Below, one piece after another: positions 54,142 through 64,000 of a DNA stretch of 64,000 nt. Source of the stretch: Furcasterigmium furcatum. Its lineage: Eukaryota > Ascomycota > Sordariomycetes > Glomerellales > Plectosphaerellaceae. The stretch is taken from the NCBI GenBank assembly GCA_001599815.1, contig BCIA01000006.1, positions 4,528,961 through 4,592,960 on the forward strand, written 5' to 3'. The notes below the pieces were generated by a model. That model worked only from the letters and a program-made list of their open reading frames with translations, was not told where the DNA came from and ran no database searches. The translations under genes were made by a program, and so were the position numbers. Each line of letters opens with the position of its first letter. Within the stretch, counting starts at the first letter, position 1.

Positions 54142-57100
54142 CGTGTCTGTTGGTGAGGGAGGGGATGTGGTGGTGAGAAGAGACAGGATTGTATCTCGGG
54201 CGCGGGGTAAGAAGGGAGAGGAGAGGGAGGAGGTAAGAAATGTGAAGATTAGCTTGAGACGACGTCAACAGGCGCGGCACGGGGTTTTAAATGAGAACTA
54301 GAGCTTGAGGAGGGTAGTGGACAGCTCCGGAGGTGTATATTCAGGCTCATTAGCGACAAGTCGCACGACACGGGCGCGGATTTGGGCGACGGCGCATCGT
54401 GAACGGACAATTGCGACTCGGCGACCCTGAGCTCCCCGCCAGGCGATCCCAACTTTTTCCCCGCGGCCGTGGTCATCCAGTGACGGTACCTGGCGCCGAC
54501 AGTGACCAGCTCCAAAAAGATGGAGTAATACTATGGGCCGGAAGAATTGAGGGGCAGCAGGAGGGGAAGCAATTGGAGGATAAAGGCGCCCCGCGCTCCG
54601 GTCCCGGGAGCCCAGCGGACGAGACACAGCGAGGCGAGGTGAGAGTCTCATCAGGCAGGCAAGGCTGGTGGCCTCTTCTCTGTGGTCCGTCTTCTTGGGG
54701 GTTCGAGAAGTCGAGGGGGGATTTCCAGGAGGACGCAAGCAAGGACGAGGGGGCGAGGCAGATGACCCCCCTCTGGTGCTTCGTGCCCCCCCTTGTGATT
54801 GAGGCTGTATGTACTGCCGGCAGCTCGGGGTCTGCTCGGTGTAAGAAGAGCGAGATGGGTCCGCTCGAGGCGCCATTTCTGGCTTGGGCTGCCGACGGCG
54901 TCGTGATGCCCGTCTGGTGCCGTGGTTTCCAGATCCAGTGGCCAGGCCAGCACTTGTCAGGCTTGATGCTTTGTCGGGAACTTGATTCCCAGATGGCCCG
55001 GCAGAGTAGGTTAACCTTGGAAGAGCTCGAGGCGCGGATGGTGCCTGCCTTCAGACATTGGCTCCCTCCTCAACTTCTGTCTTCGCGGATGGTCCCCGAG
55101 ACTTTCTGCCCGGACTCGACGGATGGCCATGCAATGTACGAAGTGCATGTTGCATCGCATTCTCCCCACCCCCACGCATCTTGCTGCCCCGCATTGCCCG
55201 GGACATGGATCCCAGGCAGCTAATGGAGGGGTTGAGTTGAGTCTTGGAATGGAGGGGTCGGCGAGGGGCATCCATCATGACCTTGATACCGCTTGAAGCC
55301 GGTGGTCGGGGGCCCAAGACCAGGTTTGGGGGTCTGATCACAGTTATGTGCGCGTGTTTGGCCCTGGATCGACATCAACCTCGAACTTCTAGAACGCATA
55401 TCGAGGGACAACCCAAAGCCCGGGGTTCTGCGGGACGTGATTCTGGCTGTGGTGTGGTGTTGGCATTCAGAGGTCGCTGCACCCCTGTTGGGTTGGCCAG
55501 TCGATTCGCTGCTTGGTAATTCGACCACGTTGGAACGGCCCAGAGGCAAATAGCAGCATCTCCGTTTAATCCCGACGCAATATGCAGACACATATCCGCC
55601 GTCCGACGATTCGTTTGCTGGGTGCAAGATGGGACTCGTGATGAAAATGCGAGACGCGTGAGATTGTGGAGGAGGAAAGAGGGAAATCCCCGGGGTGCAT
55701 TGGGGAAGAACTGGGGACGCACTAATGGAGGGACGCAAGGCACATGATTGGCGGATTAACTCTGAAGCGGTTTTTCCGTCAACCCAAAGTGGTGAGGTGA
55801 CCTCCAATGGAACTCGGCTTCTGCCTCATTCTCCCTCACTCCAAACCAACACACAGCACATCCACGGCAGCAACTGGCCGGCCAGGATGCCAGACCCTCT
55901 CGCTGACGATGCCTGCACCGGCAAAACGTGGAGAAAAGACCCCTTCCGGTTCCCTGACACATCATGACAAGGGCTAAGGCTAGGCCTTCTCCCCGCGATG
56001 ATCGGACCAGACTGCGATGTCACTCTTCGTGCGGGAAGGCTTCCAGAGGCTTCCCCTGGCGGCCGTACGATACCCCCCTCTGCCAGATGATACCGGCCAT
56101 TTCAGGGAGCGAGAATGGAGATGCACCCGACGTCTCACATTTCCTGGCATTGAGAAATCCCCCAGCATCAACGAGACGTTCTCGTTACTTTGCATCCCGC
56201 CTGCAGATCCCCCGGCTTCACTTCTTGGCCAACGCCCCGAGCCTGGGGCTGGGTAGCTGGGCAACCTGGTTATCCTTCCTCCAGGATTTCTTTCACGGGG
56301 GTTAAGACCCTTTGGCCGAGAGCCACGACGATGCAGAGGCCGGGGCTCGGACGAATACCCCACGGATCTGGGGCTGAGGCTGCCTGGGTGTTCAACAGGG
56401 GCCCTCCGAGGCTTCGAGAAAGTGTCGTTGAAGATTTGCACCCCTCCAAGCACACGAGATGCGGATCCCAGCCAAATTCCTGGGTAACCCGACGTCCAGG
56501 AGGACCCAATGCATCGCCCTGCGCCTCGAGTCGCACCTCCTATTTCCTCTTACGTATGCCTGCGTCTGCTGCGTCTATTCTTGAGGCACCTTTCCACCAT
56601 TGATATGACCGGCTGGACATCATCCTCACCTGGTACGAGCAACGTCCGGGGGCGCGCCGGGTCCCCGCCACCCCGGGGGTTTTCTTGTCTTCGCGATCTT
56701 TGCTAGCGCGGGCTCTCGACTTTCCCATCTCCTGTCCCTCCCGTCGGCTCGCTCCTCACTGGTGGCTCGCCCTGCACTAGCTTCCCCGAATCCAGAACAC
56801 CAGGTGGGCTCCTCGAAACACCACCGCCGGGGCGGTTGATCTTTCGGGCTAATGTCCAGGCGAGCGCGAGCGATGCTCCTCCTCTCGCGACGTCAGGTAC
56901 TTATTCCGTGGGACCCCCCACGGCCTTTTCCTTCCGGGACTTTGTAGGTCATGAGACTGTTGTGTTTGGTCCTCTCTCCCGAACTTGACTTATAAGCCCC
57001 TCACGAGCATTCCTCTGGGCCCTTTTTCTTACTCTCGTCATCCCTCCTTCACCAGTGATACCCAGGATTCTTTCCTTCTTCTCTTTGCCTCTCATCCCGT

Positions 57101-57165
57101 CTTCGTAGGCCTCTGCCAACCGGTCTGTATATACGTTCTCCGTCATCCTCACGCGAGCCGCCACA
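54142..57165. other. 3-kb divergent intergenic region
   Basis: Lies between the oxidoreductase and aldolase start codons. No gene is supported: the open frame at 54399-55223 starts with a non-ATG codon and has no known domain. A TATAAG at 56991-56996, about 170 bp before the aldolase ATG, is a likely core-promoter element in a C/T-rich leader. Confidence 0.45.
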
Positions 57166-58146
57166 ATGACTGCCACCAACGGAAACTCCAACGGTCACTC
57201 GACCAGGCGGCCTCTGCCTCCCGGCATCTACGCCCCCACCATGACCTTCTTCAACCCCGAGACCGAGGACCTCGACATCCCCGTCATCAAGAAGCACGCC
57301 GAGCGCCTCATCCGCGCCGGTCTCGTCGGCCTCGTGACCATGGGCTCCAACGGCGAGGCGGCCCACTGCAGCCAGGAGGAGAAGATCGAGGTGACCAAGG
57401 CCACCCGTGAGGCCCTCGACGCCGCCGGCTTCCAGAACACCCCCATCATCCTGGGCGCCACCGAGGGCTCCGTCCGCCAGACCCTCAAGCTCTGCAAGGC
57501 CGCCCCGGCCGCCGGCGCCGACTACGTCCTGATCCTGCCCCCCTCGTACTTCCGCAACCAGATGGACGAGTCCGCCGTCCACGACTACTTCATCGCCGTC
57601 GCCGACAAGTCCCCCGTCCCCATCATCATCTACAACTACCCCGGAGCCGTCTCCGGCATCGACCTCGACAGCGACATCCTCATCAAGCTCGCCGAGCACC
57701 CCAACATCATCGGCACAAAGTTCACCTGCGGCAACAACGGCAAGCTCACCCGCGTCGCCCTCGCCACGGACGCGAAGACCCCCTCCTCCGAGGGCTCCGG
57801 CTACATGGCCTTCGGCGGCATGTGCGACTTCACCGTCCAGACCCTCGTCGGCGGCGGCAGCGGCATCATCGCCGGCGGCGCCAACGTTGTGCCCAAGGTC
57901 TGCGCCCGCGTCTGGAACCTCTACGCCGAGGGCAAGAAGGAGGAGGCCATCGAGCTCCAGAAGAAGCTCTCCAAGGGCGACTGGTTCCTCACCAAGGCCG
58001 CCGTCCCCGGCACCAAGAGCGCCATCGAGAGCTACTACGGCTACGGAGGCTACGGCCGCGCCCCCCTCAAGCCCCTCCCCAAGGACAAGGTCGAGTTCGT
58101 CAAGCAGGGCATCGCCGAGATCATGGCCATCGAGAACTCCCTGTAA
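57166..58146 (+). CDS. Dihydrodipicolinate synthase/N-acetylneuraminate lyase family aldolase
   Basis: Intronless, 326 residues, class I (Schiff-base) aldolase barrel. Catalytic residues are visible: Tyr156 (IIYNYPG), the Schiff-base Lys185 (IIGTKFTCGNNGK) and the TMGSNGEA carboxylate-binding loop. Fungi do not make lysine by the DapA route, so the likely reaction is a retro-aldol on a 2-keto acid, for example 4-hydroxy-2-oxoglutarate (HOGA-like) or a deoxy-keto-sugar acid. Length and motifs fit HOGA-like members more than L-threo-3-deoxy-hexulosonate aldolase, but I cannot decide. Strong C-ending codon bias and a TATA-like element suggest high expression. Confidence 0.9.
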   Translation: MTATNGNSNGHSTRRPLPPGIYAPTMTFFNPETEDLDIPVIKKHAERLIRAGLVGLVTMGSNGEAAHCSQEEKIEVTKATREALDAAGFQNTPIILGATEGSVRQTLKLCKAAPAAGADYVLILPPSYFRNQMDESAVHDYFIAVADKSPVPIIIYNYPGAVSGIDLDSDILIKLAEHPNIIGTKFTCGNNGKLTRVALATDAKTPSSEGSGYMAFGGMCDFTVQTLVGGGSGIIAGGANVVPKVCARVWNLYAEGKKEEAIELQKKLSKGDWFLTKAAVPGTKSAIESYYGYGGYGRAPLKPLPKDKVEFVKQGIAEIMAIENSL

Positions 58147-58874
58147 GCGGGGCGTGCTCTCTCGGGGGTAGACGCACGGTGAAAGACGTACTTCATAATC
58201 GGGGGGAGGAAAATGTCCTGGTGCCGCTCGGCGTTCGGGCGAAAGCGAATCGTGGTAGTGGGGCAATGCCATCCGTCGGGAGAAGTCCACGGCGACCATT
58301 GCCCCTCTGCGTGGGGGCTCGGGGACAGGGGACCGACCTTGAACTGCCCCGCGCCTCAGCCGTCGGGCCATTTCGCGGTCCGCAGCCGGCGAGGTCTGTG
58401 ACGGCGCATCGTGGACGAAAGCCAAAGGGAGGATTCTGTGATTTTTAGCGGAAGGGATCATATGCATTTGTACCCCTCCCAATGGCGAGGGAGGAAAAAG
58501 TCCCGCGCCGGGGAAAGGGAGGGGTTGATTCAGGGGACTTGACGAAAGACCATGTTGGTGTTTATGTCTGGCTCGCGTTGGTAGCGAACAAGCACAATAG
58601 ATTTGTCTTGAAAAGCGTCCGAGGTCTAATACCTGACGTCCATGATGTGAGCTCGTGGGATGCTCCAAAGTACGCCGCCTTCTTTCTGGTCGCCAATGCT
58701 TCATGTCTGTCTAACTCCGAATCAAGCCTCGTCTTCTCTCTCATCCCATGCTCTGGTCTTAAAACGCCAGGATGCCAATGCTCTCATCACCCTAATCCTG
58801 ATCTCATTACGCCGTTGTCTCGTTTCATCTCGTATGTTCGTCGGTTTTTCCGTCGTGTGCCCGTCATCCCGTCA
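58147..58874. other. Convergent spacer
   Basis: 3' sides of the aldolase and of the FAD oxidoreductase. No gene seen; a plus-strand open frame at 58482-59126 overlaps the oxidoreductase and shows no domain. Confidence 0.45.
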
Positions 58875-60291
58875 TCACATCCTGCCGTACGCCCGCGGGT
58901 CGTGCTCCGAGATGTCCGAACTCGTCGTCTTCCCGTCCAGCAAGTATTCAGCCATGAGCTGACCCGTCGCAGGGCCGTTCTGAATGCCCCAGCAGGTATG
59001 GCCCGCGGCCACCCAGATCCCCGGTGTGGACGTGGGTCCGATGAGGGGGCCTCCCTCTCGCTGGGGCAGATAACACGCCTGCTTTGCTTTGACGGGAGCC
59101 TTAGCGAGCGGGGGCGAGAAGAGTGAGATGTACGCGAGGAGGTCGTCGCAGTTCGCCTCCTCGACTTGGACGAGGTCGGCCGTATCGGGGAGGGCGACGA
59201 GGTAGTCAGGTTCGCCTGCAGATGGCGGTCAGCCTTGTATGCACCAGAGACGGGAGGTGATCACATACCACAGGCGTATACCTCACTGAACGGCCGCGCA
59301 TAGATCTCCGGATCGACCAAGCGCGAGTGCTTCCTCTTCTGGCCCTTCTGCGCCCGGTGCTCGGGGACATACTCCCGAGGCAGCCTCACCTGGGTAAAGA
59401 CCGCATGGGCCGAGACATCAGCATCATAGACCACGCTATGCGCCCTCAGTCCCGTGACCTTCGACTTGGGGAAGAGTTTTCCCGTCCACGGGCCGGCAGT
59501 AACGACGACGTCCGTCACCTCGTCAATGGTCCTGGTCTCGTCGGTGTCGCGGTCCAGGTACTCGAGCGTGTGCAGCCCCTCCGTCGCGGACGGCCTTATC
59601 CCGGTGACCTTGGCGCGGAGGCGCACCTCGACGCCCTTTTCCTGCGCAAGGGCCACCATGCTCGTCGTGAAGTGGAACGGGTGCACCTGCGCCGTCTCCT
59701 GGTTCCCCGGGTGTCCCATGTGGCTCCACGAGTCGACGACCTCGCGGTCGACCCAGTTGAGGTCCGGCGGCAGCACGGACTCCGTCAGGAGCTTCTTCGC
59801 GGCATCGTCCTGCTTCGGCAGGCGCTCCCAGTCCTTCTGCTCCTCGGTGCCATTTGCGCCCGGGAGGGCTGCCGCGTCGGCTGGGGGCGCCTGGGCAGCC
59901 TTCCTCACGGCGGCGAGTTTCTCGGATGTGATGGTGGCGTCGAAGTGGCCGCAGTCGACGCGGCGGTAGCCCCAGCGCGAGGCGCCGTCGTATTCGGCGG
60001 CGAGCTTGGCGTGGAGGGAGTAGGAGAGGTCGACGAGGGAGGCGGGATAGGCCCAGCGGGCGAGGAGCCCGCCCGCCTTGCCAGAGGCGCCGGCGGCGAT
60101 GGCGGTTGCTTCGAGGATCGTGATACGGTGGAGGGCGGGGTTGTACTTTGGGTGGCGCGAGAGGAAGTAGGCAGTCGTGGAGCCGATGATACCGCCTCCT
60201 TGGAGGGAGGTCAGCGGTGGTGAAGCTTGGAGAGGCAGAGGCAGAGGGACGTACCGACGATGACGATGTTCCTCTTGGACGTGGGATCCAT
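58875..60291 (-). CDS. TDA3: FAD-dependent amine/amino-acid oxidoreductase, TDA3-like
   Basis: DAO-family flavoprotein, 435 residues, exons 60291-60255, 60198-59269 and 59215-58875. The FAD motif spans the first intron (IVIVGGGIIGSTTAYFLSRHP). AIAAGASGKAGGLLARWAYP follows, as in yeast Tda3 and its fungal relatives. The C-terminal part has YACGEPDYLVALP, QACYLPQREGGPLIGPTSTPGIWVAAGHTCWGIQNGPATGQLMAEYLL, the family signature. Yeast Tda3 is linked to endosome-to-Golgi/vacuole trafficking; the substrate is unknown. An in-frame upstream ATG at 60393 would add 34 mostly basic residues. The start at 60291 is preferred because it puts the nucleotide-binding strand at the usual distance from the N-terminus. 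Confidence 0.87.
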
Positions 60292-61566
60292 GGCGGGGAG
60301 CTGTGGGAGGGGAGTTGGCTTCTTTATGGAGCGTCGGCGGGGGGTGGACGACGATGTCTTCGGCTTGGTTTTCTTCTTGATGCCGTCGCCCATCGCCTGG
60401 GCTTTGGACGCCGCCTGGAAGCGGGAACGAGGGGCTTATCGATAAGCTGATGGATCGTAGTACTGAAGTACGTCAGGGTGGGTTCGAGGAATTGGAGATC
60501 GATTGCTCAAGAGCCGGAGAAAGATGGATGTCCGGTAAACGAGAGGCCCGAGGAGGGAAGCGTCGTATTCGGTCGCGGCACGGATCACGGTCCGAATTGG
60601 GCAGCGTGCCGCAGCTCGGAGGGCAGTTGGTCCGACCGCTAGGAGACGAGATCTTTCGGGTTTGGATCCTGGGCCCAGCGAGTCGTCGAATTGGGTTGCC
60701 TCGGGCTGCTCTGGTCGCTTTGACGTGGTTGTCGGGGACGATTGAAGACGGCAGGGCAGGACCCGACGAGGGATGTGCATGGCAGTTCATTTGGGGACTC
60801 GCTGAAGCTCGGCAGCGGGCAGGAGGCGGGGTAGACGGTAGGGAGGTAGACGTCCCCTGTAGTACCACTGTCACTGCAGCACTATTAGGGGACCTCTGCG
60901 CTGTAAATTTTGGGGATTTGCCCGGGCCGGGGTTGACATGTGATTGGACTGTGCGGCCAGCTTGCACAGCTGCTTCCATGATTGGGTTCTCGCACCTCTC
61001 ACTCGCCGGGGAAAAGATCTGCTGAGAGAGACCATGTTCTCAATGGCAATCTTCTACGATCACACGACTGTTTATTTGAAATTCCATATCTCAAGCGAAG
61101 CCTGAGCGAGAGGACGGGAGACTGACAAGTTCCCGTCGGCACTCGAATCCCCCGTCCGCCGACTGGGCCCTTCCCCTAAGCCAATTAGAAATTGCGTCAT
61201 GACAAAGCTCTTGTCGACGGAACGCCTCCCGACATCAGTACCTAGGCACCTCATGACAGTTCTAGCCCCCGAAGCGGGCACTCCGCCGAGGGAAACAGAC
61301 GGGAAACACTTCGAGCTTCATCAACTCGGGCCCCCGCCGCCCGCCACTCCCGAACAAGAGGAGGGGCGCCCAACCTTTTTCAAGCTGCCCCTGCCCACGA
61401 CATTCTCCCGTCCGACCTGACACGCAACACTCGTGCTCGGCCGCAGACTCAGTATACTTAACTTGACCCGTCTCTCTCCCCTCGCGCAACGACCGCATCT
61501 TCCACGCTCCGTCGCATCGAACGACCCTCGGCCCCTCCACATCCATACCCCGAACAAACACTCGCA
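60292..61566. promoter_or_regulatory. Divergent region, TDA3-like / glutathione peroxidase
   Basis: 1.27 kb, no gene supported. A bZIP-like element TTGCGTCA lies at 61192-61199, about 370 bp before the peroxidase start. Such sites are compatible with stress-responsive control, but one copy is weak evidence. Confidence 0.35.
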
Positions 61567-61833
61567 ATGGCTGCCGCGACGTCCTTCTACGACTTCAAGC
61601 CCCTCGACAGTACGTCCCAGCCCCCGCAAGCCCATGCGCTTCCCTGTCTATACCAGTGCTAACACACCCCAGAGCGAGGCGAGGCCGTCGACCTCGCCGA
61701 GTACAAGGGCAAGGTCGTCCTCATCGTCAACACGGCCTCCAAGTGCGGCTTCACCCCGCAGTACGCCGGCCTCGAGACCCTCTACAAGTCCGTGCGCGAG
61801 AAGCACGGCGAGGACTTTGTCATCCTCGGCTTC

Positions 61834-61866
<33 letters not shown>

Positions 61867-62133
61867 ACCGACGACGACATCCAGAACTTCTGCCAGATCA
61901 ACTACGGCGTCTCCTTCCCCATCATGCAGAAGACCGACGTCAACGGCGACAAGACCAACCCCCTCTTCGCGTGGCTCAAGGACGAGAAGCCCGGCATCAT
62001 GGGCCTCAAGAGGATCAAGTGGAACTTTGAGAAGTTCCTCGTCGGCAAGGACGGCAAGGTCAAGGGCCGCTGGGCGAGCACCACCAAGCCCGAGGCGCTG
62101 GAGAAGGATATCCTGAACGAACTGAAGCTGTAA
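61567..62133 (+). CDS. HYR1: Hyr1/Gpx3-type glutathione (thioredoxin) peroxidase
   Basis: Thiol peroxidase of 167 residues, exons 61567-61609 and 61673-62133 (intron 63 nt). Peroxidatic Cys39 is in NTASKCGFTPQ, the catalytic Gln is in FPCNQFGGQEPG (Gln72), and Trp131 is in KWNFEKFLVG. A resolving-type Cys88 (NFCQINYG) is placed as in yeast Gpx3, where it takes part in peroxide sensing for the AP-1 factor Yap1. Together these suggest an enzyme that reduces hydroperoxides with thioredoxin and may serve as a redox sensor. No targeting peptide, so cytosolic. Confidence 0.94.
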
Positions 62134-62681
62134 GAGGTTGCAGGCGATGAGGGAGTGCGCGTGCGGCAGGCTGTGGGTGGCGACAAGGAAGAGGAAGAGC
62201 GCAGAATCTCTCTTCGGCAATATGCCAGAGACGGACGGACTGACGCAGTAATGCTTTTATGCTGAGATTCCCCAATATGACTTGCTTTACTCTGCCTCGC
62301 GCATCCCATGTGTCGAATCCCCATCCATGTCACATCTTGTTTCTGTCCGTGGCCTGGTGTCGTGTTGACGGAAACCGGTTGCGCTTCTCTCCAACTCACT
62401 CAGTCTTTTCACCCAGTCGAAGACCCATTCTTGATACGTCGAGCCAACAACTGAACACCCAAAGCCTAGCCTTATGCAAGGCAAGACAGGCTATTGACGC
62501 CTCAGCTTCCGAGTCTTGGACGAGGAAGTGGCTTGCTAAGCCCCAGCCTGGTGCGGCTGAACCAGAGCGTCTCATCTCTTCTCATCCCGCAACTCCTCTT
62601 TGCTTTGACAACGCCTCAGTCTCATCCTCGCCAAACACGGCTATGGATTGTCTCATGTCGCGCGATTGAGATCCATTGCAG
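62134..62681. other. Upstream region of the HeLo-GTPase gene, first exon unresolved
   Basis: 548 bp. The HeLo frame has no suitable ATG; the sequence CATTGCAG at 62674-62681 is a good splice acceptor just before it, so a short first exon should lie somewhere in this interval. I could not choose it with confidence. Confidence 0.45.
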
Positions 62682-64000
62682 AAACTGCCGGGCTAGTTCT
62701 CGGCGTCGCCGGCCTCGCAGGCCTCTTCACCACCTGCATCGACTGCTACCAGCTCGTCCGCCGTGGCCAGGCGCGGGACAGAGACTACAAGATCCTCGAG
62801 ACGAAATTCAACAACCAGGAGCTGCGCCTGTCAACATGGGGCAGGGCATGCGGCCTCCTCCAGTCCGACGAGTACGACGAGCGTCTGGACGAGCCGGTTC
62901 TCAACTCCAGGATCGTCGCGACGCTGGAGTGCATCGGTGAGCTCTTCCAGGATGAGAAGAAGCTCAAGAAGCGCTTCGGGCTCAAGCCCGTGGGCGCCGT
63001 TTCGGGAATCTTTGCCAGGCTCGACAGAAACGCCCTCGCGATGCAGCCCGCGGCGGACGTCAGCACCGCGCCGGCGTCGAGGAGGACGGCGTTCTTCTTC
63101 TGGAAGAAGCAGCAGAGCTCCCTCTCGCGTTTCCGCGACGGCGCGCGCTGGGCCATCGCGGACAGGGACAAGTTCACGGAGCTGGTGCAGCATCTCAAGG
63201 ACTTCAACGACGACCTCGAGGCCATGACGCGCCCCCTGGATGGGTGGTACGCGAGGCAGAGGCGCATAGTGCAGATGGAGATTGAGGAGATCCCCGACAT
63301 GGAAACGCTGGAGGACATCGCCGCCGCGTCGCATGATGATGCCGACCTGATATCCGACACGGTCAGCCTGCGGATCAAGTCTATTCGCACCGGGAGCAGC
63401 ATCCTCACGGGCCCGGCGCCAAGCGGGACGACAAAATCGTTCTTCACGGCACTGACGAGCGTCCCCGCCACTATTGATGAGGTGGTCGAGGAGGACGTGG
63501 CACAGGTAGACATTCCTTTGAGGAGGACACCCGTCCAGCCAAGTTTCAAGTGAGTTCTCACAGACATCGAGAGGCCGAGCAATCTGCTGATACCACGATG
63601 CAGACTCGTCGCCGTGGGAGACTACGATGCCGGCAAAACCCGTCTCCTCGCGTCTTCCACGACAGGCCCTCTCCCAGAAATATACATACCATCGGTCTTT
63701 GAAGGCTACCAGCTTCCCGTCGAGTATGTGTGTCTCCGAGTCTCCTCCTCCAGAGTTCAAGGGTCTCATATCCTGCAGGGTCGACGGCTACCATGTTCAG
63801 CTCGCACTATACGACACGTCAGCACAGGAGGACTACGACCGCCTCAGGCCCCTTTCATACATAGGAGCGGAGGTTATCCTTCTTTGCTTCCGGGCAAACA
63901 ACCCCACGGCTGAAACGAAGGGCAGGATCTTGCAGAAGTGGACGCCGGAGCTCTCGCGCTTCTGTCCCGGAGTGCCGATTGTCCTGGTCGGGCTGAATCA
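62682..64000 (+). CDS. HeLo domain fused to an atypical Rho-type GTPase (partial)
   Basis: Two recognisable parts in one gene; the 3' end is outside the window. Exons seen: 62682-63549, 63604-63723 and 63779-64000, joined by clean GT-AG introns of 54 and 55 nt. The N-terminus (ETAGLVLGVAGLAGLFTTCIDCYQLV, then LETKFNNQELRLSTWGRACGL) is the HeLo domain of fungal prion/incompatibility proteins, a helical membrane-permeabilising module. After about 290 residues, LVAVGDYDAGKTRLL starts a Rho-like GTPase with PEIYIPSVFEGY, LYDTSAQEDYDRLRPLSY and FCPGVPIVLVG. Motifs are altered: GDYDAGKT has Tyr and Asp at the Ras Gly12/Gly13 positions, DTAGQ is DTSAQ (Ras Gly60 to Ala), and the K of the base-specificity motif appears to be Asn (GLN) at the window edge. 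The P-loop GKT and Gln61 equivalent remain. Confidence 0.82.

Noticed and set aside
52717..54156. 479-codon plus-strand open frame
   Set aside because: Antisense shadow of the Gfo/Idh/MocA gene; low-complexity Gly/Val/Leu/Asp translation and no family match.
54399..55223. Possible 274-residue gene in the 3-kb divergent spacer
   Set aside because: No ATG at the start, no domain, and alternative frames are equally open.
57049..58704. 551-codon minus-strand open frame
   Set aside because: Shadow of the aldolase gene, caused by strong C-ending codon bias.
60292..60393. Upstream ATG adding 34 residues to the TDA3-like protein
   Set aside because: The extension is basic and low complexity; the internal start puts the FAD motif at the usual place. 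Kept as an alternative only.
1..64000. CRISPR arrays, bacterial operons, integrases or phage genes
   Set aside because: Spliceosomal introns throughout and purely fungal gene families; no regularly spaced repeats other than the leader tandem repeat.

Overview
The window is nuclear DNA of a filamentous ascomycete, most likely a Sordariomycete. It has many short (about 50-65 nt) GT-AG introns, GC-rich coding sequence, both strands used gene by gene, and a gene set typical of these fungi (a cutinase/fatty-acid type Zn2Cys6 regulator, a fungal LCCL membrane protein, a HeLo-domain protein). I cannot name the species. Two bases are ambiguous (n at 21175 and 51765).

Layout. 1-12.4 kb is accessory sequence: the 3' part of an MFS transporter, a broken sugar-transporter relic, then a compact set of a Zn2Cys6 regulator, two different 2-oxoglutarate/Fe(II) oxygenases, an NCS1 nucleobase-type permease and an alpha/beta hydrolase. 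Oxygenase A/permease and oxygenase B/hydrolase form two divergent pairs, and both shared promoters carry the same 11-bp CGG-containing motif. This looks like a small regulated uptake-and-oxidation module of unknown substrate. A degenerate tRNA-like element follows near 12.3 kb. 13-17 kb holds a CTF1/FarA-like regulator with two very long introns. About 5 kb upstream of it has no gene I can support.

22-41 kb is mostly housekeeping: a large telomeric OB-fold protein, a flavin monooxygenase, dolichol kinase (SEC59), ORC2, the cardiolipin-pathway phosphatase GEP4, a lineage-specific repeat protein with a SANT-like N-terminus, and a CutC family protein. 41.7-43.1 kb is an AT-rich, decayed island ending in a SNF2 helicase fragment.

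43-64 kb: an LCCL-domain multi-membrane protein, the queuine tRNA-ribosyltransferase accessory subunit (QTRT2), a secreted alkaline phosphatase, an acyl-protein-thioesterase-like protein lacking its catalytic serine, a Gfo/Idh/MocA oxidoreductase, a dihydrodipicolinate-synthase family aldolase, a TDA3-like FAD oxidoreductase, and a Hyr1-type glutathione peroxidase. At the right edge, running off the window, is a HeLo domain joined to a Rho-type GTPase whose nucleotide-binding motifs are altered at normally invariant positions. I regard this fusion as the most unusual item in the window: a cell-death type membrane-active domain apparently under control of an atypical Rho switch.
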